The position numbers and the translations under genes are program-made. This document shows positions 1-11,700 of a stretch of DNA of 64,000 nt, in pieces. The DNA comes from Xiphias gladius (taxonomy: Eukaryota > Chordata > Actinopteri > Istiophoriformes > Xiphiidae): the NCBI RefSeq assembly GCF_016859285.1, contig NC_053414.1:7439017-7503016 (forward strand), in the 5' to 3' direction. Position 1 is the stretch's first letter. Each line of letters starts with the position of its first letter. The notes under the pieces are model-generated. The model was not told the DNA's origin. It ran no database searches and saw only the letters and a list, made by a program, of their open reading frames with translations.

Positions 1-905
1 ACAGAAATATTCCCAGTACAGACAAAAGACAACAACTACAAAGTTAAAACTGGTCTCTGCTATTACATCTAATCAGCTGATCAAAAATGATAAAACATTA
101 TTAGACGTCTTGAATAGACTCTCTATTAACATGAAAACAAACTCATCCAACAACACTATGTGTAACTCGCTAGAATTAACCTTCCCGAGTTTTACACATG
201 AAAAATTTTACGTAAATTAGGAAAAGATTTCAACCTGTTCATTGTAACAAATGGGTGACAGGTGCCAACGTAGTCCTCGGCGTCTATGTAACGTCGGAGT
301 CAGCTGGCGTGAGTTCTTGTAAACTACAACTACCATATCATGCAGGTGTCCTTTGTGAGAATGGCCCGACGGCAGTCTGTTTTTCTTTTTTTAACCTGTG
401 GCACTTTTGTCGGAGCGGTCCACTGGAAAACCACCGCCTTTTAGCTGATGCTGTCCCTCCTTATTTACACAGTAATCGTAGACTGCAGGCGTCTTCTGCA
501 AAAAGTTGCAGACTACCGCGTTAGTTGTCCCTGTGAACTTGTGCAGTACTAGCAACCTAGGGAGTCATTGGACGACATTTAAAAAAAAAAAAAAAAATCC
601 TATCACTACATATCATCGTGACCAAACAACTAACTAACTCAATTTTCAGATGGGAAGTGGTGATCGAAGGCACCGGGGCTAAAGAAAACAAAGACAGTGT
701 CTGGCCATAACCACGCCGTTCACGTGTCCATTCTGGTGTCACGATTTAAAATTGCCAGTCTTGTAATATAGAGTGGACGATGAAACACAGCTTCTTTTTT
801 TAGTAACATATTAGTAACCTTTGATGTGTCTGAGTCTGTCTCTGATCATTTATTTTGTGGTCGTAAGAAACCACATCAGCGTGATTGTCTGACCAACTGG
901 CATTC

Positions 906-943
<38 letters not shown>

Positions 944-1377
944 GACCAAACGGAGCCACAAAAATATAGTTTCCCGCAGTCGAAGCTTGAAGTACTGGGA
1001 AGCTGCTGCTACAGAAGTAGGTTACAGGTTAGTAGGTTAACCGCAGCTGGTCGTTCATGAAAGAGTCTATGCACTATTCCACACTCAGGTTTCTATTGCT
1101 AGCACTGAACTAGCAAAAGAGGAAGAGGTTTTCTGTTTGGTGTGGCACTGTGGCAAACTTTGAGAAACAGGTCAGAGCCTCTGACAGCTATGTACAAATT
1201 TTTTTTTTTTTTTTTTTTCAAATGTACGCCATTGAGATTAGCGTGACCGCATCCGCAAGGTGGAAGATTCAAATCCTTAAAACCTACGCTGTGTAATGTT
1301 TAACGTGACACCTTGTCTTCCTCAAATGATGTGTCACCACGCTCCTCAGCCTCGTTTTCGCCTGACGTGAGAAAAAA
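1..1377. other. Non-coding left edge
   Basis: I see no coding exon on either strand. The stretch is AT-rich, with a poly-A run near 580-597, a poly-T run near 1200-1218 and a TG microsatellite at 908-942. The open frames here are short and show no recognisable protein composition or splice framework. Confidence 0.6.
908..942. repeat. (TG)n microsatellite
   Basis: Uninterrupted TG dinucleotide run of about 17 units, of the kind common in fish intergenic DNA. Confidence 0.95.
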
Positions 1378-3178
1378 ATCTGAATGGACAGGAAATAGCA
1401 TGGGTAGGGTCCCCGGGCATGAATTGTGCTACCGGACACTTTTGTGATTTACCTCCGTCAATGCCCTTACAACTCGCTGTGGTCAAACCGGTTCCGAGAA
1501 ATCCAATACAGGGTTTTTTCGAATGTAAGGAAGGACATGCATTTAAAATGTTCGTTAGACCACAACTACAACCACCAGCCCTTCCACTCCGCCTAAACTG
1601 CAAAACCAAAGAAGCCGTTTAAGGTAACTTTAAATAGGTTTATCGAGCGGAGTAGAAGAAACCTAACACACCATCAGGGTTGATGTAATATTTGAGATTG
1701 GAAACTTCTTGCTCAAATAAACCTGTTTAACCTGTTTCTATTGAACCTTGGGTAACTCTACTCGGTATACCTAACATCTACTTCTCTTTGGAACTACTGT
1801 CAACAGTTAAGTGGAAGCTACAGCCAGCCGATGGTTAGCTTAGCTTATTTCAAACGCGGAGTCTGCCGGCAGGTAGATTTTGTTACCTTTCGACAGAGCC
1901 AGTCTAGCTTTCCCCGTTTCCAGTCTTTGTGCTAAGCTGAATGAATCTCTGGCTGAAAGGGAAACAAGTGGAAAGGAAATACTGAAATAACAGACAAAAA
2001 CGTTAGAAAAATTGGTGTATTCACGAATGTTTGTTAGGCCTATTAAATGAAAAAACTAGTACTATATATTAAGTCTTAATACAGCTGTAACCAATTGTGA
2101 ATCCATCTACTTTTAATCATTTTTTCACTTTTTTTTTAAGATGAATTTATTTTTTACTTTTTCTCAGTTTTAATTTCTGATTTATCCTCATTTTTGTTTT
2201 TGGTTTATCTTTGCAACTTTGTCTAATTTTTCCAAACTTCTACAGCCAATTAAAATTAATTAAAAAAAAAAAAAAAAGTCTGAATGGACAGGAAATAGCA
2301 TGGGTAGGGTCCCCGGGCATGAATTGTGCTACCGGACACTTTTGTGATTTACCTCCGTCAATGCCCTTACAACTCGCTGTGGTCAAACCGGTTCCGAGAA
2401 ATCCAATACAGGGTTTTTTCGAATGTAAGGAAGGACATGCATTTAAAATGTTCGTTAGACCACAACTACAACCACCAGCCCTTCCACTCCGCCTAAACTG
2501 CAAAACCAAAGAAGCCGTTTAAGGTAACTTTAAATAGGTTTATCGAGCGGAGTAGAAGAAACCTAACACACCATCAGGGTTGATGTAATATTTGAGATTG
2601 GAAACTTCTTGCTCAAATAAACCTGTTTAACCTGTTTCTATTGAACCTTAGGTAACTCTACTCGGTATACCTAACATCTACTTCTCTTTGGAACTACTGT
2701 CAACAGTTAAGTGGAAGCTACAGCCAGCCGATGGTTAGCTTAGCTTATTTCAAACGCGGAGTCTGCCGGCAGGTAGATTTTGTTACCTTTCGACAGAGCC
2801 AGTCTAGCTTTCCCCGTTTCCAGTCTTTGTGCTAAGCTGAATGAATCTCTGGCTGAAAGGGAAACAAGTGGAAAGGAAATACTGAAATAACAGACAAAAA
2901 CGTTAGAAAAATTGGTGTATTCACGAATGTTTGTTAGGCCTATTAAATGAAAAAACTAGTACTATATATTAAGTCTTAATACAGCTGTAACCAATTGTGA
3001 ATCCATCTACTTTTAATCATTTTTTCACTTTTTTTTTAAGATGAATTTATTTTTTACTTTTTCTCAGTTTTAATTTCTGATTTATCCTCATTTTTGTTTT
3101 TGGTTTATCTTTGCAACTTTGTCTAATTTTTCCAAACTTCTACAGCCAATTAAAATTAATTAAAAAAAAAAAAAAAAA
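1378..3178. repeat. Two-copy 900-bp tandem duplication
   Basis: Bases from about 1378 to 2277 are repeated at 2278-3178 with an exact 900-bp offset. Reading line by line I find a single substitution (G at 1750, A at 2650). Each unit ends in a 15-16 bp poly-A run, and the second unit starts directly after the first poly-A. Each unit contains a fragment (about 1808-1960 and 2708-2860) of a dispersed fish repeat, recognisable by TTAGCTTAGC, a TTTTGTTACCTTT block and a CAGTCTTTGTGCTAAGC block. Neither unit looks protein-coding. The near identity means either a very recent duplication or an assembly duplication. Confidence 0.95.
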
Positions 3179-4029
3179 GTCATAAGTGATCAAACTTTAC
3201 CCACACACTGACACAAAGACACACACGCGTATGTCAAACTCAACCAGAGATAGAGAAGTTGTATTTGCTTTCATCCATTGGTGTTTATTGACATAGTCAT
3301 TGTCATAGTCATCCACACTGGTGACATCTTTAGAAAGTGTTGCAGTGGCCCTGATGTACAAATAACATCTGTTGTCAAGTAGTTAAAATTCAGTTTTCTA
3401 AAATGTAATGAAAAGTACATTTATACACTTTACATTTGCGTAAATATTTTTCATATATTGTGTGATATATTTCGGTTGAAACACAAGGCACTTGGACACC
3501 TTTGAAATACTGATTAGGATAAATCAATGTGCAAACAAGAGTACAAGATTAAACAACACAGATACAGGCCACACATGACCATTGTCAAACATTTCCCCTT
3601 CAAAAATTCTTGAGAGACTGTTTTCAAATCATCGTTTGGCTTCTTCTTTTGTACCTTTTTGTGTTTTAACATTCATGTAAAGCAAATGTGTACCCATCAT
3701 TACTTAATACACACCCTTGTCTTTTCTGTTCCTAATTGAATGTGTTCCTCAGTTGGTCTTGCCTAAAAGGGCGGCTGATCCCGTCGAGATCATTGTCTTG
3801 GAATGATAAGAAGAGCAAGCATTTAGCATAGGAGCTAACCTCAAACCTACATTCAGTTACGTCGACACAGTTTTTTTTTTTCTTTCTTCTTGCGACATGT
3901 CAAATCACATGGTCAAACAGATAGCTCCGTGTGGATTATAATCTTTCGTTCACACATCGTAGTGTCGTGAATGTCCCAAACCAATTTTTATTAAACAAAC
4001 AGAGCAGCTGAGAGCCACACTGAGATCAC

Positions 4030-4035
4030 TTTATT
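4030..4035 (-). other. Candidate poly(A) signal of glis2
   Basis: AATAAA on the minus strand, about 1.7 kb past the glis2 stop codon. A second AATAAA is at 3284-3289. Transcript ends cannot be decided from sequence alone. Confidence 0.3.
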
Positions 4036-5019
4036 ATCAATAAATCAACCGGATAACTGCGTCCGGAAAAAGTGTATGTGGCATCAGGCCTCGGGTGGTT
4101 TGGATTTCCTCGATGTGCGTAATTATTTAGTTTGCTGTGGGTGGACAAGGAAATTAAAACAAAACGTCATATAAGGTCAAATATTGCACATATCAGATGT
4201 TGCAACAGATCGAATTCACGATAAAAGTCTGAGTCTTAACTCGAAAGGTTTGATTCCAAATAGCCTTAGATCTACTTTATAAGTAGACAACTGTGTCAAA
4301 AACACACAATTATCTTCTCACACACGTGAATATCTTGTAAACAGTGGAATTAAAATAAACTAAATTTTCAAATGGTTGACATCTTATTTTGAAATTTAAC
4401 CCCTTAATTGCACAAACTCTTTACTTCACCTGAAGGAAATATATAAATGGGATTAACATAGGTAGATGGTAATGAAGTCTACGACACATACTCATTAATG
4501 TTACGTTAAGTTATTGCGTATGGACTGTATTTCCCATTGCGCCCCACAATCCTGCTTTTCCATTTTTCTTTAGGAGTAAACAATATGGGTCCGTGGAAGC
4601 AGTCGGTGAGGGTTGTCAAACATAAAAACTACAAAATCATTAGTTCACCTGCTCTCTTGTCATTACCTGGTTTAGCAGAATTTAACCCAGATAATTGTCT
4701 GCTGTAAAAGGCGTATCAACCATGAAGTCAAGCTGTAGATGAATGGGTAGATGAGTGGGTGAATGAAAGGATATTAAAGGATCAGTTAAACCAAACCACA
4801 AATATTTTCTCACTTATTTGGTATCAAGCCATGCGGACAGAGGTTGTTTTCCGTCCGGATTTTTTGAGATATCTGCCTCTAAAACATCTGCCACCACCTT
4901 GGCCTATTGGATTTTTTTTTACTTTTAAGGCTCATAACACCGCAACACGACTAAGCACCTGCAGCCGCTCTAGCAGCCCTAGCTGTAGGCACTGCGGCAC
5001 TTGAGCTAAATACTAACAT

Positions 5020-5265
5020 CGGTGTGCTTGCACGCTCACTGTGACAATGCTAAGATGATGACGGTTACAGGTGTAACGTTTACCTTGTTAAATGTCTTGG
5101 TTTAGTGTTTTAGCATGCTAACAGGGGAAATAAAAATGTTGACCTGATGACGGCACGAGATAAAAAGTCAGGGAACACCAAAGTCAGGCGGATTCATCCC
5201 CTGGGGACCATGAATGACTGTTCAAAATCTCACAGAAATTCACCTAAAAGTTACTGATATATCCA
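5020..5265. repeat. Dispersed fish repeat, copy 1
   Basis: Contains the blocks TTTAGCATGCTAACA, AAAAGTCAGG, 'ACCAAAGTCAGG.GGATTCATCC' and CTGGGGACCATGAATG. The same ordered blocks recur at about 40250-40700. I recognise this as a repeat common in percomorph introns; the family name is not assigned. Confidence 0.6.
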
Positions 5266-5737
5266 AATGTTCTTTTTTTTTTAAGTGTTGTTTTCGGCAG
5301 ACATCTGTGAGAGATATCTCAAAATCTCAACAGTTAAAAATGGCTCTACTGTACATGGCTAGGTGCTTCTAGATTATACATATTTATAGTAGTTTGGGTT
5401 GAGTTACCCCTCACAACGTGAGCCAGCTGAGGCATGCAAGGTGAAAAAAAGGTTGTGCAACCAGACTCAAAGGTCTTGCGTAGGTTTTGTACACTCAACA
5501 TAAAGACGTGTTTACTTTTCAGTCTTTCATTCTGTCTTCAGTTGTTTCTGGGTTGGAATGACTGATGTGGTTTTTATGGCTCTGCAGGTGACAGCTACCT
5601 TTTGTTCCTCACATGCGCACCCACACTCTCCACACTCATGTAGGCCTGACAGACCTGACATACATGCACGCAAACACAGGCACAGAAATCCACAAACACA
5701 CACAGCCTGGTTCTTTAGGACTTGCCGAGTGTACACC

Positions 5738-8700
5738 CTAGCTGACAACAGCCGGTTTGAGGAGGAGTGCCCTCGGGGGAACAACCACCCAGGACAAAGG
5801 GTCACTACGTCTGGGCCCCATCCCGGCAGACAGGTTGAGCACCTCCCCCTCCTCTCCTTCCTCCTCTTCCTCTTCGCCTTCCATCTCCTTCCCTACGATC
5901 CGGCCCAGACCTCCCAGAGCTCCCAGCCCTAACATCGAAGCAGCTGAAAGTCCAAAGTGTAACAGAGGGGAGTCCGAGAGGCCGAGCGGCCCTATGCTGC
6001 TGCCTCCTCCAACAGAGAAGAGTGGCGCCCCGTGGTGGCCCAGGGCTCTGGCGTGGCAGAAAGCAGAGAGAGGCAAAGAGGTCCCGAGACCCCCGAGAAT
6101 AGCTGTAGCAGCCCCGGGTATGATGATGTGGGCTCCGCCTACGGAGGGCAGTTCAGCAGCGCTCTGGTGCCCGGGGAGGCCCAGCCCTGACCCCAGCCTG
6201 CTCGGAGCACCTTGCTCCTGGGCAACAAAGTGCCCGTGGGCCTTGATGTGCTTGCGTAGCGAGCTGGGATCCGTGTAGCGCTTCAGGCAGCCTGCCATCT
6301 TGCAGTAGTACGGCTTGTCAACGTAGTGGGTGCGGGTGTGTTTGAAGCGGTCGCTAGAGTTGGAGTATCGTTTGCTGCAGCCTTCATATGGGCAGATGTA
6401 GGGTTTTTCTCCTGGAGAAGGAAAAACGGACGGATGAGAAATAGATGGAGGGAGAATGGATACGTTACTTGATGACAGTGTAAGTACAAACAAAGCCAAA
6501 GGAAGTCGGTCTGGAAAGGTTTCACTGCAGGTGTTAAGAGGCACAGTGAGAACAGCAATATTCAGTTACATGTTGTGATAAAACATTTCTGAAATTCTGC
6601 AGCACCATGTGAACTTAATATGTTTGTGAATTTATGATGCCCTGTTACTCAGTTGGAAATTGTCAGTGCAGCAAGAGAGCTTTTTTTTTTTTTTTTTTTT
6701 TTCCAATCGGGACAAAATGATGAATCTTGCTAACTTGTAACTTTTCAGTTTTTCTAAGTTAAACCTTTAAAATACTGAGTTAGGTATTAACTCCTTAAGA
6801 TTTATCCCGTGTCACTGCTCAACTAGTTTAAACTAGTGCTTCAGCAGTTTGGTATCACGATTCCATCCTAAAGATAAAAAAAAAACTGAGACGAGATGCC
6901 CGAGGGAGGGACAGGCTTGTGAACCACGACAATTGCACAATGGAGAGATCTTCCCTTTAAAATAACACGGAATTTGTCAGTTTCTGTGCGCCACAAAATG
7001 GCGCCCTATTCACACCAACAGGAAAGACAGGTAGCATATGACAGATTTCCCATCAACTCATTGGCAAACACAGCGAAGTGACAGAGCAAACAATAAAGCG
7101 TAATTGTAAAATATGAGTTTAGTCATTGCGGTCGAACACACCTCTGGCCATTGATATTGCACAATTCCAGAAGGGTCCCTGTTTTGTCATAAAGTTACCC
7201 AACCCGATGATGTATGTATTTGCACTATCTGTGTGTAAACTGTAAACCTATTTCAGTTGGGGTTGGGCCTAATTGCTAGATAAGCTTTCAGTGCTTTCAT
7301 AACTTAAGTAGAACATCAAGGCTGAATATGAGACGACTTGTGATCAATTTTCCTGACCGCGAGGAGAAGCACTCAGCCTGTGAAAACATTTGCATAGTGA
7401 TGCCTTTGGCTCCGGGGGGATGCTTTCTAACGTCTGGGGACTGAAATAACCCCCGATGATGTCGTAGCGATGTTAGCAGGGTTAGGCTAGGCTACTGTAA
7501 TTTGTCAGGGAAGCAGCTGACCTGCTTTGGAAACTGGGGGTGTGGAGTTTATAGGCTGAAAAATGCAGGCTTTTACCTTGCGTGGAGGGTATAGTGAAAA
7601 GACACTACGGAGTTGCATCAAGGGAAACGTAGGAACCAGTGTGCAAAGAGCTGAAAGTCAGGATTTCTAGGCCTCTGCTGCTTCAATTTTGTCGGTTAAA
7701 AAAAAAGGGTAACTACAGCCTAAAATTCAGCTAGACGCTTCTCCCTTCCAAAACATTTAAAAAATGCAAGAGGAGAGCGAGGGCGGCAACGACTGTAGGT
7801 GGCGTGGCCTTGTGGCTACGACGTAATAGGCAAGACACGAGAGGGGCTGGCTGACCCCCGCTCGGTGTGGCTGGGACAGGAGGACACCGAGCCGGTGGTC
7901 AGAGCTGACCAGCTGTGGTGGGACAGGGAGTCTGGTGGAGCTTTGGCAGTCCTTTATGGCCCCCTTAAGAGGGTCCACTGGCTTAAGAGGCTCTTATATG
8001 GCTCGCTAACGTGAAACCGGACCTAGACTGTTGTAACCCCACTGTGTTCACAGTGTGCTGCTGCGTTGATAAGGCTGGTTATATTTTATAGTTTTGTATA
8101 TGTCTCTCAATATTTTCTGATAGCAATGTCCTTTAGCAGCTGGACACTGTCGCTCTTAGCAAATGTTCCTCAAACAGGAGGAGATTTGTTGAGATTTGAG
8201 ATTTGAGATGGCAACAACAGAAACATAGAATATCACTCCTCCTCTCAAGCTGTCCCATTTTTTTTCATCGTGAACTCACCTGTGTGTGAGCGGGTGTGTA
8301 TCTTCAGGTTCTCCAGACGAGAGAAGCTCTTGTTACAGGTGGGACAATGGTGCGGCTTCTCATTGGTGTGTGTGCGGATGTGAATCAGCATTTTATATCT
8401 GGAAAACATAACACAACCAAACAAATTCTTTTTACAAAATGCCCACACACACACACACAATATGTTGCTTTTGAAATGTTCAGTTCAGTAGGAATGTTTT
8501 CTGCAAGTGTGGCTGCTGATATTTGAATTAGTATCAGTCGTGTTACCAGACAAATCTGCCAGGACTCCTAACTATGCAGTCTAAAAACCGGCCTACCTCG
8601 AAGCCTTAACCTTACTTAACTTTCACCTCGTTACCCTGTGGAGTGCTTTCAACTTGGCACAGTTTGCAGAACTAATAAACAAACCTCTTTTCTTTGAGTC

Positions 8701-11700
8701 ACCGTTCTCCTTGACTGATGGAATGGTAGAAACATCAGTGGGTCAGTGGCGGGTCAGTCTGTACAAACACATGCTGCGCGGCCAAACGGCGCTCAGACCC
8801 ACTGACCTTTATCTTAAATGTTAGTGAAGATCCCAAAGTTTCCAAAGCAACCAAATATGCCGGGCAAAGTTTGAGGGAGAGTGTATAAAATGATACACAA
8901 GATATTTTTTTTCCGTTTGATGTAATGAAGCAGTAAACGTGAAGAAAAAAGCCGATACGGAAAATGCAGTATTAGACACTGTCACACGGATTGAAATAAG
9001 ATGATTTTATCAACCTTAAAGCTACTTAAGGGGAAATATAAGAGGAAACGTAGCTGTTAAGGGGTTACTATGACACACCTACAGTGCTGACATTAGTCAG
9101 TTAATTCACAAGTTAATTTACCAAACGTTAATGGAAGACAATTTTGGTATTAATTCATTTTTAATTACGTATCAAGTAATAAAAAGCATGGTTAGAGCTT
9201 CTCAAATATGAGGATGTGCTTGATGCTCTATATTTCATATGAATGTAAATGTAATTAAATGTTTGTGTTTTTTGACTGTTTGTTAGACAACACTACTTCA
9301 TGGCCTGGCCCCAGATTGTATCCCTGCCTCAAGAGGGACCATTAAGGCCCCCTACCTAATCTCTGCCAGACAAACTCAGATTTGCAAAGTCACTATTGGT
9401 CTGAAAATGTAATGTTATCACTTTTCTTGTAACCCAATTTAATTTTGATCACTTTGTCTGCATGTGTCTATGTATGCATCTATGCAGGTTGGTACGTACA
9501 TGTACGTACTGTATGTTCAACAGGTGATATCTCTGGTAAATTCTAAATAATCAGACATTTATTATTATTATCATTATTATTATTATGATTACTATGGAAG
9601 TAATTTCCAACATTATGATTGCTGGTGACATTTTCCCCTTGTTCATGACATGAAATATACACCAGGTAACCAAAAAACTAATCAGCAATAATTAATAAAC
9701 AGCCGCAGCCTTACTCACTCATGTAGCTGCTTTTGTAATTCTTATTTACAGCCGTGAGTATCTCTGCTGGATATCTTTTAACAATACTATAATTTAAAGC
9801 TTAAAAATGTATTTCAAATTAAATACACCGCTTGAGAACCATGTTTTGTTTTGTTTGTAGCCAGTTGTTACGCAACCATCTATTAAAATTTCAAAGGCAG
9901 CACAGGACCGTCAGTACATTTATAATTTCCCCCTTGTAAACAGGAAGCGAGAGTTGCATCGCACCCGTTCCGAGCAGAACACTTTTGAAATGTCTTGACT
10001 TTTCAGTTAAAACGGTGTGAACGTACCTGGCGTTGAAGCCCCTCCCGTTTCGAGCACAGCCCTCCCACTGGCAGCAGTACCCAGAATCCTTTTCAGGTTT
10101 GACGTGGAAGTCGTTGATGTGATCCACCAGCTCCTGCAGGGAGTCGAACAGCAGGTGGCACTGCAGGATAGTAGAGGGGGGACACATTATCCAGTATATA
10201 CTGACTATTCTCACCTGATGGAATCACTTATATTTTCCTTAAGACCTTGTGTTTCTTTATTTTATGGTACCTTACTTTAGTTTTTTATACGGTTAAACAC
10301 TTTGTACTGGTTAATCATTTAATCTATAAAACTTTTCTAAAATGATCTTAAAAGTTCCAAGATGCCAAGGTGACATTTTTTGACAATCCAAGACCCCAAA
10401 TACTCCAATTTCCAAATTTTCCCTGTTTGAGAAAAGAAGAAAATTCTTACATTTCATGTGAAAGAACACATGAATGTTTGGCTTTTTTGGCTTGAAAAAG
10501 GACTTCAATGATTAATCGAGCGTCATAATCACTTTCAAATAACCACGCCAGCACCAGTTTCTAGTACTGTAACCTTCGGTCGTGTTCATCCTCTATCACT
10601 CTTGTTTTCTGAGACTGTCAGCCATGGTTCCACTGAGCTCTCGCCACCACCACCTAGCAGTCAGAGTAACAGCTGCAGTCTTTTTCACCAAAACCCTCTA
10701 TGATATTCTTACGGCGGAAATTGAAACAGGCCCGTTATTAACTGATGTGGGCTGGATGATTAACTGAGACTATCCTGTTTCTTCTGTGTGGGATCATTGT
10801 AAAGCGAATTCTATGAGGCCTCTGGCAAAAATTTTTTTTAAAAAAAAATTTTTACATTTACCTTCATCCATCGGCAGGCCAGCTGACCGTCCAGTGAGGG
10901 CTCTGGTGAAACTTGCCTCTCTCTGTTCTGACCGATGAACATGGAGGAGGGAAAGCTGTAGCCCCTCGGTGGGCTTCCAATCGGCAGATAGAATGGATAA
11001 CCCTGCGGTGAGGCTCCGCCCTCCAAGCCTTGTTTAGGAGCTGCGTCCTGCAGGAGAGGAGGAAGACAAAGGTTTTTTACGAGTTCACAGCAGCCGAGAA
11101 CAATCTAGATCCCGTCACATCATTCAGACGGTACCAGATGCCAGGTGGGAAAACCGTTCATGTACCAGCCTCCAATTTCCGATTCCCACTTGAAGATGTT
11201 TGGGATTTCTGACAACATGGCAACATGGCTGCAGAGCCACCACTTCTGGCATCTAAATAAAATCCAATTTTAACACTGACACAATCGATTCAGCTAATTT
11301 AAAAGAAGCTTCACAATGTTTCTTTTTATCTGATTTTACTTGTTATTTAACCAGTGCAAATACGTAACAATGAGTACCAGGCTAATCGCTGGAGTAACAG
11401 TCTTGGAATAATGCCTGAACAGTTCCAAGTTGGAATAACGGGTTAAGTCTTTTCTTTCTTCCTGGTCTGCTAGTATTGCACGAATGCAGCATAAGTACAG
11501 ACACATGGAAGGAGAGATACATCTGCATAAAATATGTTAAGATTACTTAAATATTTGGGGGATATATTTGTCCAGAGCACCCTACGGTACCTCAAAGCAC
11601 ATCTAGTAGCACTGCCATACTTCGCCACTGGAGACGGACCTGAAATGGATCTCTTGTCTTGTCTCTGAAAACTTGCCATGATTTGAAAGACACATGGGCA

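Larger units (their letters stand above)
3179..5737 (-). other. Probable glis2 3' UTR and downstream flank
   Basis: No coding exon is seen. The stretch lies immediately downstream of the glis2 stop codon on the minus strand. Minus-strand AATAAA hexamers occur at 4030-4035 and 3284-3289 and are candidate polyadenylation signals, so the 3' UTR could be about 1.7 or 2.4 kb. That is inference from position only. A dispersed repeat copy lies at about 5020-5265. Confidence 0.4.

Noticed and set aside
1419..2522. Identical 67-residue open frames in the two 900-bp units
   Set aside because: They repeat only because the DNA is duplicated. The composition is not protein-like and both strands are open in the same place.
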